A stretch of DNA of 20,246 nucleotides from an uncultured Oscillospiraceae bacterium. Lineage in GTDB: Bacteria > Bacillota > Clostridia > Oscillospirales > Ruminococcaceae. The notes beneath the pieces are model-generated. The model made no database searches. It had not been told where the DNA came from and saw only the letters and a program-made list of their open reading frames with translations. The translations under genes were made by a program, and so were the position numbers. Where the stretch lies: NCBI GenBank assembly GCA_905197685.1, contig CAJJZS010000020.1, positions 1 to 20,246 on the forward strand. Direction: 5' to 3'. Positions 1 through 6,801 of the stretch are shown piece after piece (the first letter of the stretch is position 1; each line of letters starts with the position of its first letter).

Positions 1-23
1 CTATACCCCAAAACAGCCAAAAA

Positions 24-43
24 GTTGCATAGAAATATGCAAC
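24..43 (-). terminator. Hairpin with T run, possible minus-strand terminator
   Basis: An 8-bp perfect inverted repeat, GTTGCATA and TATGCAAC, encloses a 4-base loop. Read on the minus strand it is followed by five T residues (complement of 19-23), the form of an intrinsic terminator. A third copy of GTTGCA lies at 53-58. No gene that would need it is visible, because the M3 peptidase already has a better terminator at 148-189. It could be a backup terminator, or belong to something off the left edge. Confidence 0.3.
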
Positions 44-147
44 AATCACACAGTTGCAAAAAATTTTTTATTTTTTTCGCGTTTTTCGGCAGAATGAAGG
101 AGAAAATTTACAAACAAGCCGTTATTTTTCTTTTTTATCTTATATCT

Positions 148-189
148 AAAAAACAATAGGAGGACACCTTTAGAAAGGTATCCTCCTAT
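148..189 (-). terminator. Intrinsic terminator of the M3 peptidase gene
   Basis: A long inverted repeat (156-171 with 174-189, one C/A mismatch, tiny loop) carries AGGAGGA opposite TCCTCCT. On the minus strand the stem is followed after TG by six T residues (148-153). It sits about 40 bases past the stop codon of the minus-strand M3 peptidase, so it most likely ends that transcript. Confidence 0.75.
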
Positions 190-227
190 GTTTTGCTCTT
201 TTTGTACTGTTTATTATTGGGTAAAAA

Positions 228-2027
228 TCAGGCTGCTTTTTGCGCCGAGGTCTGTTCTATTCTGCCGTCCCCCTGCAAAAAGGTTTCAAACTGCTCGGCA
301 AGTTCGATAAGCGTTTGTTTTTCAAACGGAGATTTCAGCCCTGCCTGCTGCACTACGGTGAGAAAATCGTTTGCGGCGCTCTGATTGACCAAATCAAGAT
401 ACTGCTCGAAGGCGGCGGCGCTATCCTGAACGGTGAGCTGCAAAAATTCCAACGCAACGCAGCCGGAAAGGGCGTAATCAATGGCATAAAACGGGGTATC
501 AAAATACTGGTTAACGGTAAACCAGCCTTTGGAAAACCGCTCCATATCAAAGTAGGGAGATTCGACCACCAAGCCGTATTCCAACGCCAAATCCCGATAC
601 AGCTCGTTCAGTTGCTGCAAGGTCATATCGGGATTTTGGTAGACCGTTTCCTGAAACTCATCGTTCATCGCCGAGGTCAAAATGCCCGACACCATCGTAT
701 AAACATGGTAGCGCGCCGCCGCGCCCGCAGAATCGCCGTAAAACTGTTCATAGTACGGAAGGGTCATTACTTCCATCGCCTGGGAGTGAATTTCGCAGAC
801 ATCCATACTGCGTCCCTCGCTGTAAGAACCTTTTTTCAGCTGCTGCCACATGGCGAAACAATGCCCGAACTCATGCGCAATTCCGGTGACATCTCCCTCC
901 GTTGAGTCCATATTGGCAAATAAAAACGGGGTATTCTGGGCAAACAGCATGGTGCTGAAGGTGATGTTTGCTTTGACCTGAGAGGGCGCGGCGTCAATAT
1001 ATTCGTGAGAAAGCAGATAGGAATAACATTCTCCGGTCTGTGGGGAAAGCTGACTGTATACCGTTTCAAAGTTTTTCAAGGTATCCTGCCAGCTGCCCTG
1101 CGGGGTGGGGGAAGGTTCGCCCAACAGGTAGACATAACCCGCCTCTTCCCGATTTTCGGCGCGGGAATAAAAATCCTGCAAATAATCGCGGTAGACCGGA
1201 GCGAGGGTTTGTTTTATCTCCTCGCGAAAACTGCGAATCTCCTCTCTGCCGTAGCTGCCGCGCAGCATCTGCAAATCCGCCATCTGAGTATAACTTTCAT
1301 ATCCCATTTGCTCTGCCATCTGCGCGCGCAGTTTGACCAATTCTAAAAATAATTCGCCTAAAATGGCGTTATATTTTTCTACAAACTGGTGAGAATACGC
1401 CTGCTGCCCCTGAGGTTCCAGAGAAGAAAACAGCACTTCGCCCTCCGGCGTTTGCACCGTTGCCTGCGCATACTCATAGTAGTAGCGGCTTTCCAGTTCT
1501 TTTTCCTTTTCTTGCAGGGAAAGAATCTGCTGAGAACTTGCCTGCGCGCTCATCTGCAAATCCTCTGCCTCGTCTTTGCCAAAAATTCGATCCATCATAG
1601 AATGAAATTTGGAGTCGTCAATTTGTTCAATCAGGCGGTCATATCCGTTTTGGATTCTGGTGTCCCAGCGGTTGAGATATTCCATCTCCTCGCTGTAATA
1701 CTCGTCGGTAACATCGATATAATTTCGCACCTGCGCGATAACGTGCATCGAATAAAATTCCTGCATCTCCCTGCTGATTTTCTTTAAATCGGAAATTAGA
1801 CCGAAGGGAAAAAAATCTTCCTGCGCTTTTTGCTGCGCCTGTTCAATCAGTTCGACTACCGCTTCTCCGTCTGGTCGGCGGTACTCTATCTGAGAAAAGC
1901 TCTGTTCGGTAGGTTCCAACGCTTTGTCGGAGCAGCCGCTCACCGAGAGAGCAACCAAAACCGCCGACAATGCTGCCGCGATTGTTCTGCGCAGTGGGCG
2001 GTGTTTTTCAGAATAAAAAAGGTTCAA
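228..2027 (-). CDS. M3-family oligoendopeptidase, lipoprotein
   Basis: A zinc metallopeptidase of the M3 (thimet/PepF-like) family, expected to cut short peptides at the outer face of the membrane. Residues 12-31 form a hydrophobic signal peptide ending in a lipobox (LSVSGC, Cys32), so the mature protein should be lipid-anchored. The zinc motif HEFGH is at about 385-389, and the probable third ligand is Glu412 in EIHSQAMEVM. The length of 599 residues fits the family. The start is TTG at 2027, eight bases after AGGAG in AGAAAGGAGAACC; no better start lies nearby. The gene is monocistronic: its own terminator follows, and the upstream neighbour runs the other way. PepF enzymes are usually cytoplasmic, so the lipoprotein signal points to scavenging of external peptides. 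The family call is firm; the substrate is unknown. Confidence 0.93.
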   Translation of the reverse strand: MNLFYSEKHRPLRRTIAAALSAVLVALSVSGCSDKALEPTEQSFSQIEYRRPDGEAVVELIEQAQQKAQEDFFPFGLISDLKKISREMQEFYSMHVIAQVRNYIDVTDEYYSEEMEYLNRWDTRIQNGYDRLIEQIDDSKFHSMMDRIFGKDEAEDLQMSAQASSQQILSLQEKEKELESRYYYEYAQATVQTPEGEVLFSSLEPQGQQAYSHQFVEKYNAILGELFLELVKLRAQMAEQMGYESYTQMADLQMLRGSYGREEIRSFREEIKQTLAPVYRDYLQDFYSRAENREEAGYVYLLGEPSPTPQGSWQDTLKNFETVYSQLSPQTGECYSYLLSHEYIDAAPSQVKANITFSTMLFAQNTPFLFANMDSTEGDVTGIAHEFGHCFAMWQQLKKGSYSEGRSMDVCEIHSQAMEVMTLPYYEQFYGDSAGAAARYHVYTMVSGILTSAMNDEFQETVYQNPDMTLQQLNELYRDLALEYGLVVESPYFDMERFSKGWFTVNQYFDTPFYAIDYALSGCVALEFLQLTVQDSAAAFEQYLDLVNQSAANDFLTVVQQAGLKSPFEKQTLIELAEQFETFLQGDGRIEQTSAQKAA

Positions 2028-2110
2028 ACAGGGTTCTCCTTTCTGTTTTTAAGCGGGGCATTTTGGATTGATGTTCTGTAAAAAAATTTTCTAAGATATA
2101 ACTGCTTTCT

Positions 2111-2140
2111 ATCATACCATACAGCATTAAAATAAAACAT
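2111..2140 (-). promoter_or_regulatory. Possible promoter of the M3 peptidase gene
   Basis: The minus strand shows an extended -10 (TGG followed by TATGAT, hexamer at 2111-2116), with only a poor -35 (TGTTTT, 2134-2139) 17 bases upstream. It lies about 85 bases before the TTG start. The extended -10 makes it plausible, but the AT-rich surroundings make chance matches common. Confidence 0.33.
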
Positions 2141-2214
2141 GAATTTTTTCAAAATAAATTATTCTTAAATTTTAGAGTCAAATTAAAGAAGGTATCATAT
2201 CCAAAATCTGTATC

Positions 2215-2244
2215 GGTTATTTTAACGCGCCACGCGGCATACTA
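2215..2244 (+). promoter_or_regulatory. Possible forespore-type (sigma-G/F) promoter
   Basis: CATACTA at 2238-2244 matches the sigma-G -10 consensus (CATWHTA). Eighteen bases upstream, GGTTA (2215-2219) is a partial match to the sigma-F/G -35. The site lies about 55 bases before the start of the small membrane protein. The -10 is good and the -35 weak, so this is only a candidate. Confidence 0.3.
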
Positions 2245-2300
2245 CTATTGTTGCTTTTTCCATATCGGTGAAGCAAATTTCTTTCACAGGAGTGGTTAGT

Positions 2301-2480
2301 ATGTCTATGAATCTTCCTACTGTTTTAACCGGAGCCGCCGTAACTGCGGCTGTGGGAACTGCTGCATACCTGATGACAAGCAAAAAGAAGAACAGCGCAA
2401 AACAGTTAAAGAAAAAAGCGGGAAAAGCCGTACACGCGGTGGGCGACATTGTTGAAAGTATTTCGAGTATGATGGGTTAA
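2301..2480 (+). CDS. Small membrane-anchored lysine-rich protein (unknown function)
   Basis: The product is a 59-residue protein that I do not recognise. Residues 4-22 (LPTVLTGAAVTAAVGTAAYL) form one hydrophobic, Ala-rich helix. A strongly basic stretch follows (KKKNSAKQLKKKAGKAV), then an amphipathic tail ending in ESISSMMG. This suggests a single-pass or peripheral membrane protein with its basic part in the cytoplasm. The start is ATG 2301, eight bases after AGGAG at 2288-2292; a GTG 33 bases upstream is in frame but has no ribosome binding site. The gene stands alone and ends three bases before a very strong terminator. A sigma-G-like -10 upstream hints at forespore expression, which is inference only. 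A clear ribosome binding site plus terminator argue that it is real. Confidence 0.72.
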   Translation: MSMNLPTVLTGAAVTAAVGTAAYLMTSKKKNSAKQLKKKAGKAVHAVGDIVESISSMMG

Positions 2481-2484
2481 GCCT

Positions 2485-2536
2485 AAACCTGCCTTGGGCA
2501 GAAAATCGAATGATTTTCTGCCCAAGGCAGGTTTTT
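2485..2536 (+). terminator. Strong intrinsic terminator (23-bp perfect stem)
   Basis: A perfect 23-bp inverted repeat (2485-2507 with 2512-2534) has a 4-base loop and a run of seven T residues on the plus strand. It terminates the small membrane protein. On the minus strand the stem starts just past the stop of the YgjP-like gene, but only three T residues follow it there, so it would be a weaker terminator in that direction. Confidence 0.88.
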
Positions 2537-3208
2537 TTATTCCGTAAAAAACCACCGTTTTAACGCCGTTTCCTTTAACTGCTGTTGGCGCAATTTTCTG
2601 TCGGGAACAACCCGCTCCACCTCCTGCCAAAATGCCGGACTGTGGTCATGGTGCAGAATATGGCACAGTTCGTGGACAACCACATAATCAACGCACGGTC
2701 CGGGAGCAAGCATCAGCCGCCAACTGAAGTTTAAACTGTTTTTCCCCGAACAGGAACCCCACCTTGTTTTTGCCCCGTTAATACGAACTGCGGTGGGAGT
2801 TACCTGTAACATCTGCGCATAATCTCTTACCTTTTGCTCGATACAAACCCGCGCAAGCCGGCGATAGACCGTTTCTGCCTGCCGGCGCAGCTGCTCCTCT
2901 TGTGCCGGGGCAAGGTGAAAACAAGAGTCTGTTTGAGAATAAAACGGTTGTTCTTGCGCATCAAAAATTACCCGTTTTTCCTGTCCGAACAGCGCAAGAA
3001 TCCCATCCGAAACAAAAAATTCGGATTTTCGCGCTTTGTTTTGCTCTGCCTTTTGTTTTGCCAAAACAATCCAATCCTGCTTTTGACTAACAAGCAAATC
3101 AATCTGTTTCTTCGCGATATTTTTTGGCGCACGCACCACAAGCTCACCCTCCCGATTGATGATGAGCGAAACGGTTTTCCTGTTTGACCGAATCAAGCGA
3201 TAGTCCAT
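2537..3208 (-). CDS. YgjP-like (DUF45) zinc metallopeptidase
   Basis: A member of the YgjP/SprT-like M48-type metallopeptidase family. Visible hallmarks are the basic N-terminal beta segment (residues 1-30), the signature TRWGSCSGKNSLNFSWRL at about 148-165, the zinc motif HELCH at 179-183, and the third ligand in HSPAFW (His189). The length of 223 residues is typical. The start is ATG 3208, preceded by GGAGG at normal spacing. Bacterial YgjP proteins are cytoplasmic; some relatives are linked to restriction systems, but no such genes are here. The gene is flanked by oppositely oriented genes and seems monocistronic. Its leader contains a hairpin with a U run (3234-3270). The family assignment is firm; the role is unknown. 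Confidence 0.9.
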   Translation of the reverse strand: MDYRLIRSNRKTVSLIINREGELVVRAPKNIAKKQIDLLVSQKQDWIVLAKQKAEQNKARKSEFFVSDGILALFGQEKRVIFDAQEQPFYSQTDSCFHLAPAQEEQLRRQAETVYRRLARVCIEQKVRDYAQMLQVTPTAVRINGAKTRWGSCSGKNSLNFSWRLMLAPGPCVDYVVVHELCHILHHDHSPAFWQEVERVVPDRKLRQQQLKETALKRWFFTE

Positions 3209-3233
3209 ATTCTTTCCCTCCGAGTATGTAAAA

Positions 3234-3270
3234 ATGCGGGGCAGACAGCGATTTCCTTCGCCGTCTGTCC
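3234..3270 (-). promoter_or_regulatory. Leader hairpin upstream of the YgjP-like gene
   Basis: An inverted repeat (3238-3250 with 3259-3270, two mismatches) forms a GC-rich hairpin just upstream of the minus-strand ribosome binding site. On that strand it is followed by GCATTTTTAC, resembling an intrinsic terminator placed in the 5' leader. A second inverted repeat (AAAGCTGAA at 3287-3295, TTCAGCTTT at 3311-3319) lies further upstream. It may act as an attenuator, or stop transcripts arriving from upstream. Confidence 0.4.
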
Positions 3271-3341
3271 GAAATTATTTAGGCAAAAAGCTGAATAATG
3301 CGGCGGTATTTTCAGCTTTCCGATGAATTTTCAAAAAATAT

Positions 3342-3359
3342 TCGTTAAAGTGTTGACAA
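3342..3359 (+). promoter_or_regulatory. Rex-like operator 1, overlapping the -35
   Basis: TCGTTAAAGTGTTGACAA matches the Rex operator consensus TTGTTAA-N4-TTAACAA at 12 of 14 defined positions. It overlaps the -35 of the alcohol dehydrogenase promoter. Rex is the Firmicutes redox repressor, which leaves DNA when NADH/NAD+ is high; adh genes are classic targets. No rex gene is in this window. Confidence 0.6.
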
Positions 3360-3380
3360 TTTATTTTTTGTGTTTATAAT
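3353..3380 (+). promoter_or_regulatory. Sigma-A promoter of the alcohol dehydrogenase gene
   Basis: Perfect consensus hexamers TTGACA (3353-3358) and TATAAT (3375-3380) are separated by 16 bases, so transcription should start near 3387. The 5' leader of about 65 bases carries the second Rex-like site and ends in a GGAGG ribosome binding site. This is the strongest promoter seen in the window, consistent with an abundant fermentation enzyme. Confidence 0.88.
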
Positions 3381-3392
3381 AGGAGCTAAAGT

Positions 3393-3410
3393 TTGATAAA
3401 AAATTAACCA
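3393..3410 (+). promoter_or_regulatory. Rex-like operator 2, just past the start site
   Basis: TTGATAAAAAATTAACCA matches the Rex consensus at 12 of 14 positions. It lies at about +7 to +24. Its centre is 51 bases from that of operator 1, close to five helical turns, so two Rex dimers would sit on the same DNA face, one over the -35 and one blocking early elongation. Confidence 0.6.
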
Positions 3411-3454
3411 AATAAAAACACGGATAAAAGACAAAATACAGGAGGAAGTTAACC

Positions 3455-4630
3455 ATGGCAAGATTTACATTACCAAGAGATTTATATCACGGAGAAAACG
3501 CTTTGGAAGCGCTGAAAACCTTAGAAGGCAAACGCGCTTTTGTTGTTGTAGGCGGCGGAAGCATGAAACGCTTCGGATTTTTGGATAAAGTATGCGACTA
3601 CTTAAAGGAAGCCGGCATGGAGGTTGAGCTGTTTGAAGGCGTAGAACCGGACCCGTCGGTTGACACCGTTATGAAGGGCGCTGCAAAGATGCGCGAATTT
3701 GAGCCGGACTGGATTGTTTCCATCGGCGGCGGTTCTCCGATTGACGCTGCAAAAGCAATGTGGGCATTCTATGAATATCCCGACACCACCTTTGAACAGC
3801 TGTGCATCCCGTTCAACTTCCCGAAACTGCGCAAAAAAGCAAGATTCTGCGCAATTCCTTCCACCTCCGGTACCGCTACCGAAGTAACCGCTTTCTCTGT
3901 TATCACCGATTATGAAAAAGGCATCAAATATCCGCTGGCTGACTTTAACATCACACCGGACGTTGCTATCGTTGACCCGGCTCTGGCTGAAACCATGCCG
4001 AAAAAACTGACCGCTCACACCGGTATGGACGCAATGACCCACGCAATCGAAGCGTATGTTTCCACCCTGCATTGCGATTATACCGACCCGCTGGCTCTGC
4101 ACGCAATTAAGATGATCAGCCGCGATTTGATTGCAAGCTACAACGGCGACACCGCTGCGCGCGCAAGTATGCACAACGCACAGTGCCTGGCAGGTATGGC
4201 TTTCTCCAACGCTTTGCTGGGTATCGTTCACTCGATGGCTCACAAAACCGGAGCTGCATACAGCGGCGGTCACATTGTACACGGCTGCGCAAATGCGATG
4301 TACCTGCCGAAAGTTATCAAATTTAACAGCAAAAACCCGGAAGCTGCAAAACGCTACTGCGAGATTTCCGCTTTCCTGGGACTGGAACCTACCGTTGACG
4401 CTTTGATTAACCACATCAACGAGATGAATAAACAGCTGGATATTCCGTCCTGCATTAAAGATTACGAGGGCGGTATCATTGACGAGAAAGAATTCCTGGA
4501 AAAACTGCCGCAGGTTGCAGAACTGGCGGTCGGCGACGCTTGCACCGGTTCCAACCCACGCTCTATTACCCCTGCCGAAATGGAAAAGCTGCTGAAATGC
4601 TGCTTCTATGACGAAAAGGTTGATTTCTAA
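3455..4630 (+). CDS. Iron-containing alcohol dehydrogenase
   Basis: A group III metal-dependent alcohol dehydrogenase (PF00465), reducing aldehydes to alcohols with NAD(P)H in the cytoplasm as a fermentation outlet. The N-terminal nucleotide-binding half carries GGGS at 33-36 and GGGSPIDAAK at 91-100. The C-terminal metal half has Asp192 and His196 (MDAMTHAIEAYVS), His259 and His273, spaced like the iron ligands of FucO, with His263 in the catalytic position. Its length of 391 residues resembles clostridial butanol dehydrogenases and the C-terminal half of AdhE; there is no aldehyde dehydrogenase domain. ATG 3455 follows a GGAGG. Codon use is notably uniform, as in a highly expressed gene. 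It is monocistronic, with a consensus promoter, two Rex-like sites and a terminator. The exact substrate cannot be read from sequence. Confidence 0.95.
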   Translation: MARFTLPRDLYHGENALEALKTLEGKRAFVVVGGGSMKRFGFLDKVCDYLKEAGMEVELFEGVEPDPSVDTVMKGAAKMREFEPDWIVSIGGGSPIDAAKAMWAFYEYPDTTFEQLCIPFNFPKLRKKARFCAIPSTSGTATEVTAFSVITDYEKGIKYPLADFNITPDVAIVDPALAETMPKKLTAHTGMDAMTHAIEAYVSTLHCDYTDPLALHAIKMISRDLIASYNGDTAARASMHNAQCLAGMAFSNALLGIVHSMAHKTGAAYSGGHIVHGCANAMYLPKVIKFNSKNPEAAKRYCEISAFLGLEPTVDALINHINEMNKQLDIPSCIKDYEGGIIDEKEFLEKLPQVAELAVGDACTGSNPRSITPAEMEKLLKCCFYDEKVDF

Positions 4631-4667
4631 TCTGAAAACTCCGCAAAGTTTGATAAACGCTTCTTGT

Positions 4668-4702
4668 AAAAAAACAGCCGCTCTGTGAGCGGCTGTTTTT
4701 TT
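4668..4702. terminator. Bidirectional terminator between adh and the DUF2726 gene
   Basis: A stem of ACAGCCGCTC and GAGCGGCTGT with a 3-base loop is flanked by an A run on the left and a T run on the right, so it works on both strands. It ends the alcohol dehydrogenase transcript (plus) and the alr-DUF2726 transcript (minus). Confidence 0.88.
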
Positions 4703-4722
4703 GCGCCGTTTTTTATCTTTTT

Positions 4723-5382
4723 TTACAGCGACCTTGTCTGCCGGCACTCAGGAAAATTGGGGCAGCCGTAAAACTGCTGCCCCTTTCGTTCCCCTTTGGA
4801 TACGGTGCGCAGCACCATCGGCACGCCGCAATCGGGACAGACGGGAATCCAATCCTCTTCCTGCTGCTGCGGACAGCAACGCAAAAGAAAACGGTACAAT
4901 TCGCCCAGTTCCCGTTCTCCGTAATTTTTTCTGCACGGAACATGAAACAGCGCAACTCCGGCAGTATCAAACGCTTTATCCAAAAAGGCGTCCCTTTGGC
5001 GCCGTTCTTTCTGCTCGTGAGAGCGATCATCCAACTCCACCGCGCATAAAATGCGCATTGTTCTCCTTTCACACAGCACAAAATCCAGATGTTTTTGCGA
5101 AATCCAGTTAAAATATTTTTGCCGCTCGGTTACAACCTCGGCGCTTACCTTCAGCACCTCGCGAACCGAGGGTTTCGGACAGATTAAAATTTCCTCCCCG
5201 ACAAGCCGCTCCAATACCCGAAAAAAGCTCCGCTCGGCGGGAGAAAGAAAATATTCCTGCGCCTCATACGGCGTTTTGCTCCACCCGCCCGCTTTGCGGC
5301 GTCTTTTGGAAAACCAAACGGCAACGGCTGCCGCTGTCAAAATTACCGCAATTAAGCTCCATGCAATCCACATTTTTTCCAT
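4723..5382 (-). CDS. DUF2726 membrane protein with C-terminal zinc ribbon
   Basis: A 219-residue protein in three parts. Residues 4-25 form a membrane helix followed by KRRRK, predicting a cytoplasmic remainder. Residues 45-165 resemble DUF2726, a PD-(D/E)XK nuclease-like domain: KHLDFVLC (Asp100) and CAVELDDRSH (Glu116) are the kind of acidic positions expected. The last part, 181-215, is a topoisomerase-type C4 zinc ribbon (Cys182, Cys185, Cys207, Cys213). Such proteins are thought to act on nucleic acids, but no function is established. It starts 29 bases after the stop of alr and probably shares its transcript. GGGGAG before ATG 5382 is about 15 bases away, rather far; ATG 5373 is an alternative start but even further. 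Family likely, function unknown. Confidence 0.82.
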   Translation of the reverse strand: MEKMWIAWSLIAVILTAAAVAVWFSKRRRKAGGWSKTPYEAQEYFLSPAERSFFRVLERLVGEEILICPKPSVREVLKVSAEVVTERQKYFNWISQKHLDFVLCERRTMRILCAVELDDRSHEQKERRQRDAFLDKAFDTAGVALFHVPCRKNYGERELGELYRFLLRCCPQQQEEDWIPVCPDCGVPMVLRTVSKGERKGQQFYGCPNFPECRQTRSL

Positions 5383-5411
5383 GAAAATCGGCTGTTCTCT
5401 CCCCTAAAATT

Positions 5412-6605
5412 CTATTCCATCATGTGGCGCACATAGTCCACCACACCCACGTCTTTGCCGCCCCTGCGGTAGACGCGGGGAACGCGCTTTCCGATGACGC
5501 ACATAATCTCATAATGAACGGTATCGGTCATACGGGCAATTTCTTCCATTGTAATGCGTTTTCCGTTTTCTTCCCCCACAATGGTAATCTGCATTCCGTC
5601 GCTGATGTCGGGAATATCGGTCACATCCAGCAGCAACTGGTCCATACAGATTCTGCCCACAATATTTGCAAAATGCCCGTTTACCAACATTCTTCCCCGA
5701 TTAGACAGGCTGCGGTGATAGCCGTCCGCATAACCAATCGGTACGGTAGCAATCCGCATATCGCGCTCGGCGGTAAAGGTTCTGCCGTAACTGAGTTTTG
5801 CTCCCGCTTTTATCTCCTTGGTCATTGAAATGACAGAATGAAGCTGCATGGCAGGCTTTAAATCAATCTTTCCTTCGCAGGCTTTATCGGGCACCAAACC
5901 GTAAATCAAAACGCCGGCACGCACCATATCCAGATGAAACTCGGGATAGTTGACGATGCCGCCGCTGTTGCAACAATGGCGGATTGCAAAATGAACCCCG
6001 CGGCGCTGAAGCAGGTCGCAGACCTGTAAAAAGCAGTTGTACTGCTGTCTGGTATAGGCAATCGACTCGTCATTATATTCGTCCGAGCTGGAAAAGTGGG
6101 TAAAAATCCCGTCGCAGCGCAGATTTGGGAAAGCGCAGACCTGCGCGATTTCTTCTACCGCTGTCTGCATATCCTGATCCGCCTCAAATCCGATTCTGCC
6201 CATTCCGGTATCTACCTTAATATGACAGGCAACAGTCACCCCTGCCCGCTGCGCCTGCTGCTGGAGCTTTTTGGCATATTCCAGAGAGAAAACCGCCTGG
6301 GTAATGTTGTACTCGCACAGCTGCCGCGCCTTGTTGGGCGGAGTGGTTCCCAAAATCAAAATCGGGTGGTAAATGCCCTGATTGCGCAGCGACATCGCCT
6401 CGTTGAGGTTGGATACGGCAAACCAGTTTACCCCTAAACGCACCAGTTCATCCGCAATATATTTATCCCCGTGACCGTAGGCGTCCGCCTTGACAACCCC
6501 CATCATTATGCATCCCGGTTTTAATTTGCTCTGAATCGAGCGAATGTTGTAATCAATACAATCCAAATCTACCACAGCCCAGCTGCGGCGAAGAAAATCG
6601 ACCAT
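5412..6605 (-). CDS. alr: Alanine racemase
   Basis: A PLP-dependent racemase that makes D-alanine for peptidoglycan from L-alanine. Residue Lys39 in VVKADAYGHG binds PLP, Tyr273 in LSYGRTF is the opposite catalytic base, and CMDQLLLDVTD with the C-terminal beta domain completes the enzyme. Its length of 397 residues is typical. I chose ATG 6605 because AGGAGGAG ends six bases upstream and the racemase domain starts directly after it; the open frame extends 25 codons further without a ribosome binding site. It is the first gene of a minus-strand pair with the DUF2726 protein. It stands divergent from the spoVA operon. Alanine racemase also damps L-alanine-triggered germination in some Bacillus spores, so the location is suggestive but not proof of a spore role. 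Confidence 0.96.
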   Translation of the reverse strand: MVDFLRRSWAVVDLDCIDYNIRSIQSKLKPGCIMMGVVKADAYGHGDKYIADELVRLGVNWFAVSNLNEAMSLRNQGIYHPILILGTTPPNKARQLCEYNITQAVFSLEYAKKLQQQAQRAGVTVACHIKVDTGMGRIGFEADQDMQTAVEEIAQVCAFPNLRCDGIFTHFSSSDEYNDESIAYTRQQYNCFLQVCDLLQRRGVHFAIRHCCNSGGIVNYPEFHLDMVRAGVLIYGLVPDKACEGKIDLKPAMQLHSVISMTKEIKAGAKLSYGRTFTAERDMRIATVPIGYADGYHRSLSNRGRMLVNGHFANIVGRICMDQLLLDVTDIPDISDGMQITIVGEENGKRITMEEIARMTDTVHYEIMCVIGKRVPRVYRRGGKDVGVVDYVRHMME

Positions 6606-6680
6606 CGTTCTCTCCTCCTGTTCCTTCATAATGACAAAATAAGCCGCAGTTCGGCGGCAAAAAATTCCGTTTTTTTCCAT

Positions 6681-6710
6681 CTATCAAACGGGAATCCAAA
6701 ACACATACTA
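6681..6710 (+). promoter_or_regulatory. Possible sigma-G promoter of the spoVA operon
   Basis: CATACTA at 6704-6710 fits the sigma-G -10 consensus. The -35 region 18 bases upstream (CTATC, 6681-6685) keeps only the central TAT-like core. spoVA operons are known sigma-G targets, which raises the prior. The predicted leader to the spoVAC ribosome binding site is about 70 bases and overlaps the divergent alr promoter. Confidence 0.4.
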
Positions 6711-6741
6711 TAACTATACACAAATTTTGTAAAAGATACAA
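6707..6741 (-). promoter_or_regulatory. Candidate promoter(s) of alr
   Basis: On the minus strand two overlapping pairs are possible: TTTACA (6729-6734) with TATAGT (6707-6712), spacer 16, and TTGTAT (6736-6741) with TATAGT (6713-6718), spacer 17. Both would start about 100 bases before the alr start. Their -10 region overlaps the sigma-G-like -10 on the opposite strand. Confidence 0.5.
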
Positions 6742-6801
6742 TAAAATTTTTTTGAACGAATCGGGGAAATCATTCCACCGCAGCGAAAGGAGAAATCGTT
6801 G

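Noticed and set aside
240..905. A 221-codon plus-strand open frame opposite the M3 peptidase.
   Set aside because: It has no domain and an arginine-rich antisense composition. The HEFGH-containing minus-strand gene clearly explains the region.
3388..4657. The 13-base sequence AAAGTTTGATAAA occurs just before (3388-3400) and just after (4645-4657) the alcohol dehydrogenase gene, like a direct repeat of an inserted element.
   Set aside because: The match is short and AT-rich, no inverted ends or transposase are present, and the first copy is explained by the Rex-like operator.
3602..4747. A 381-codon open frame on the minus strand opposite the alcohol dehydrogenase.
   Set aside because: It is an antisense shadow of a well-supported gene with biased codon use. 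It has no recognisable domain or ribosome binding site.
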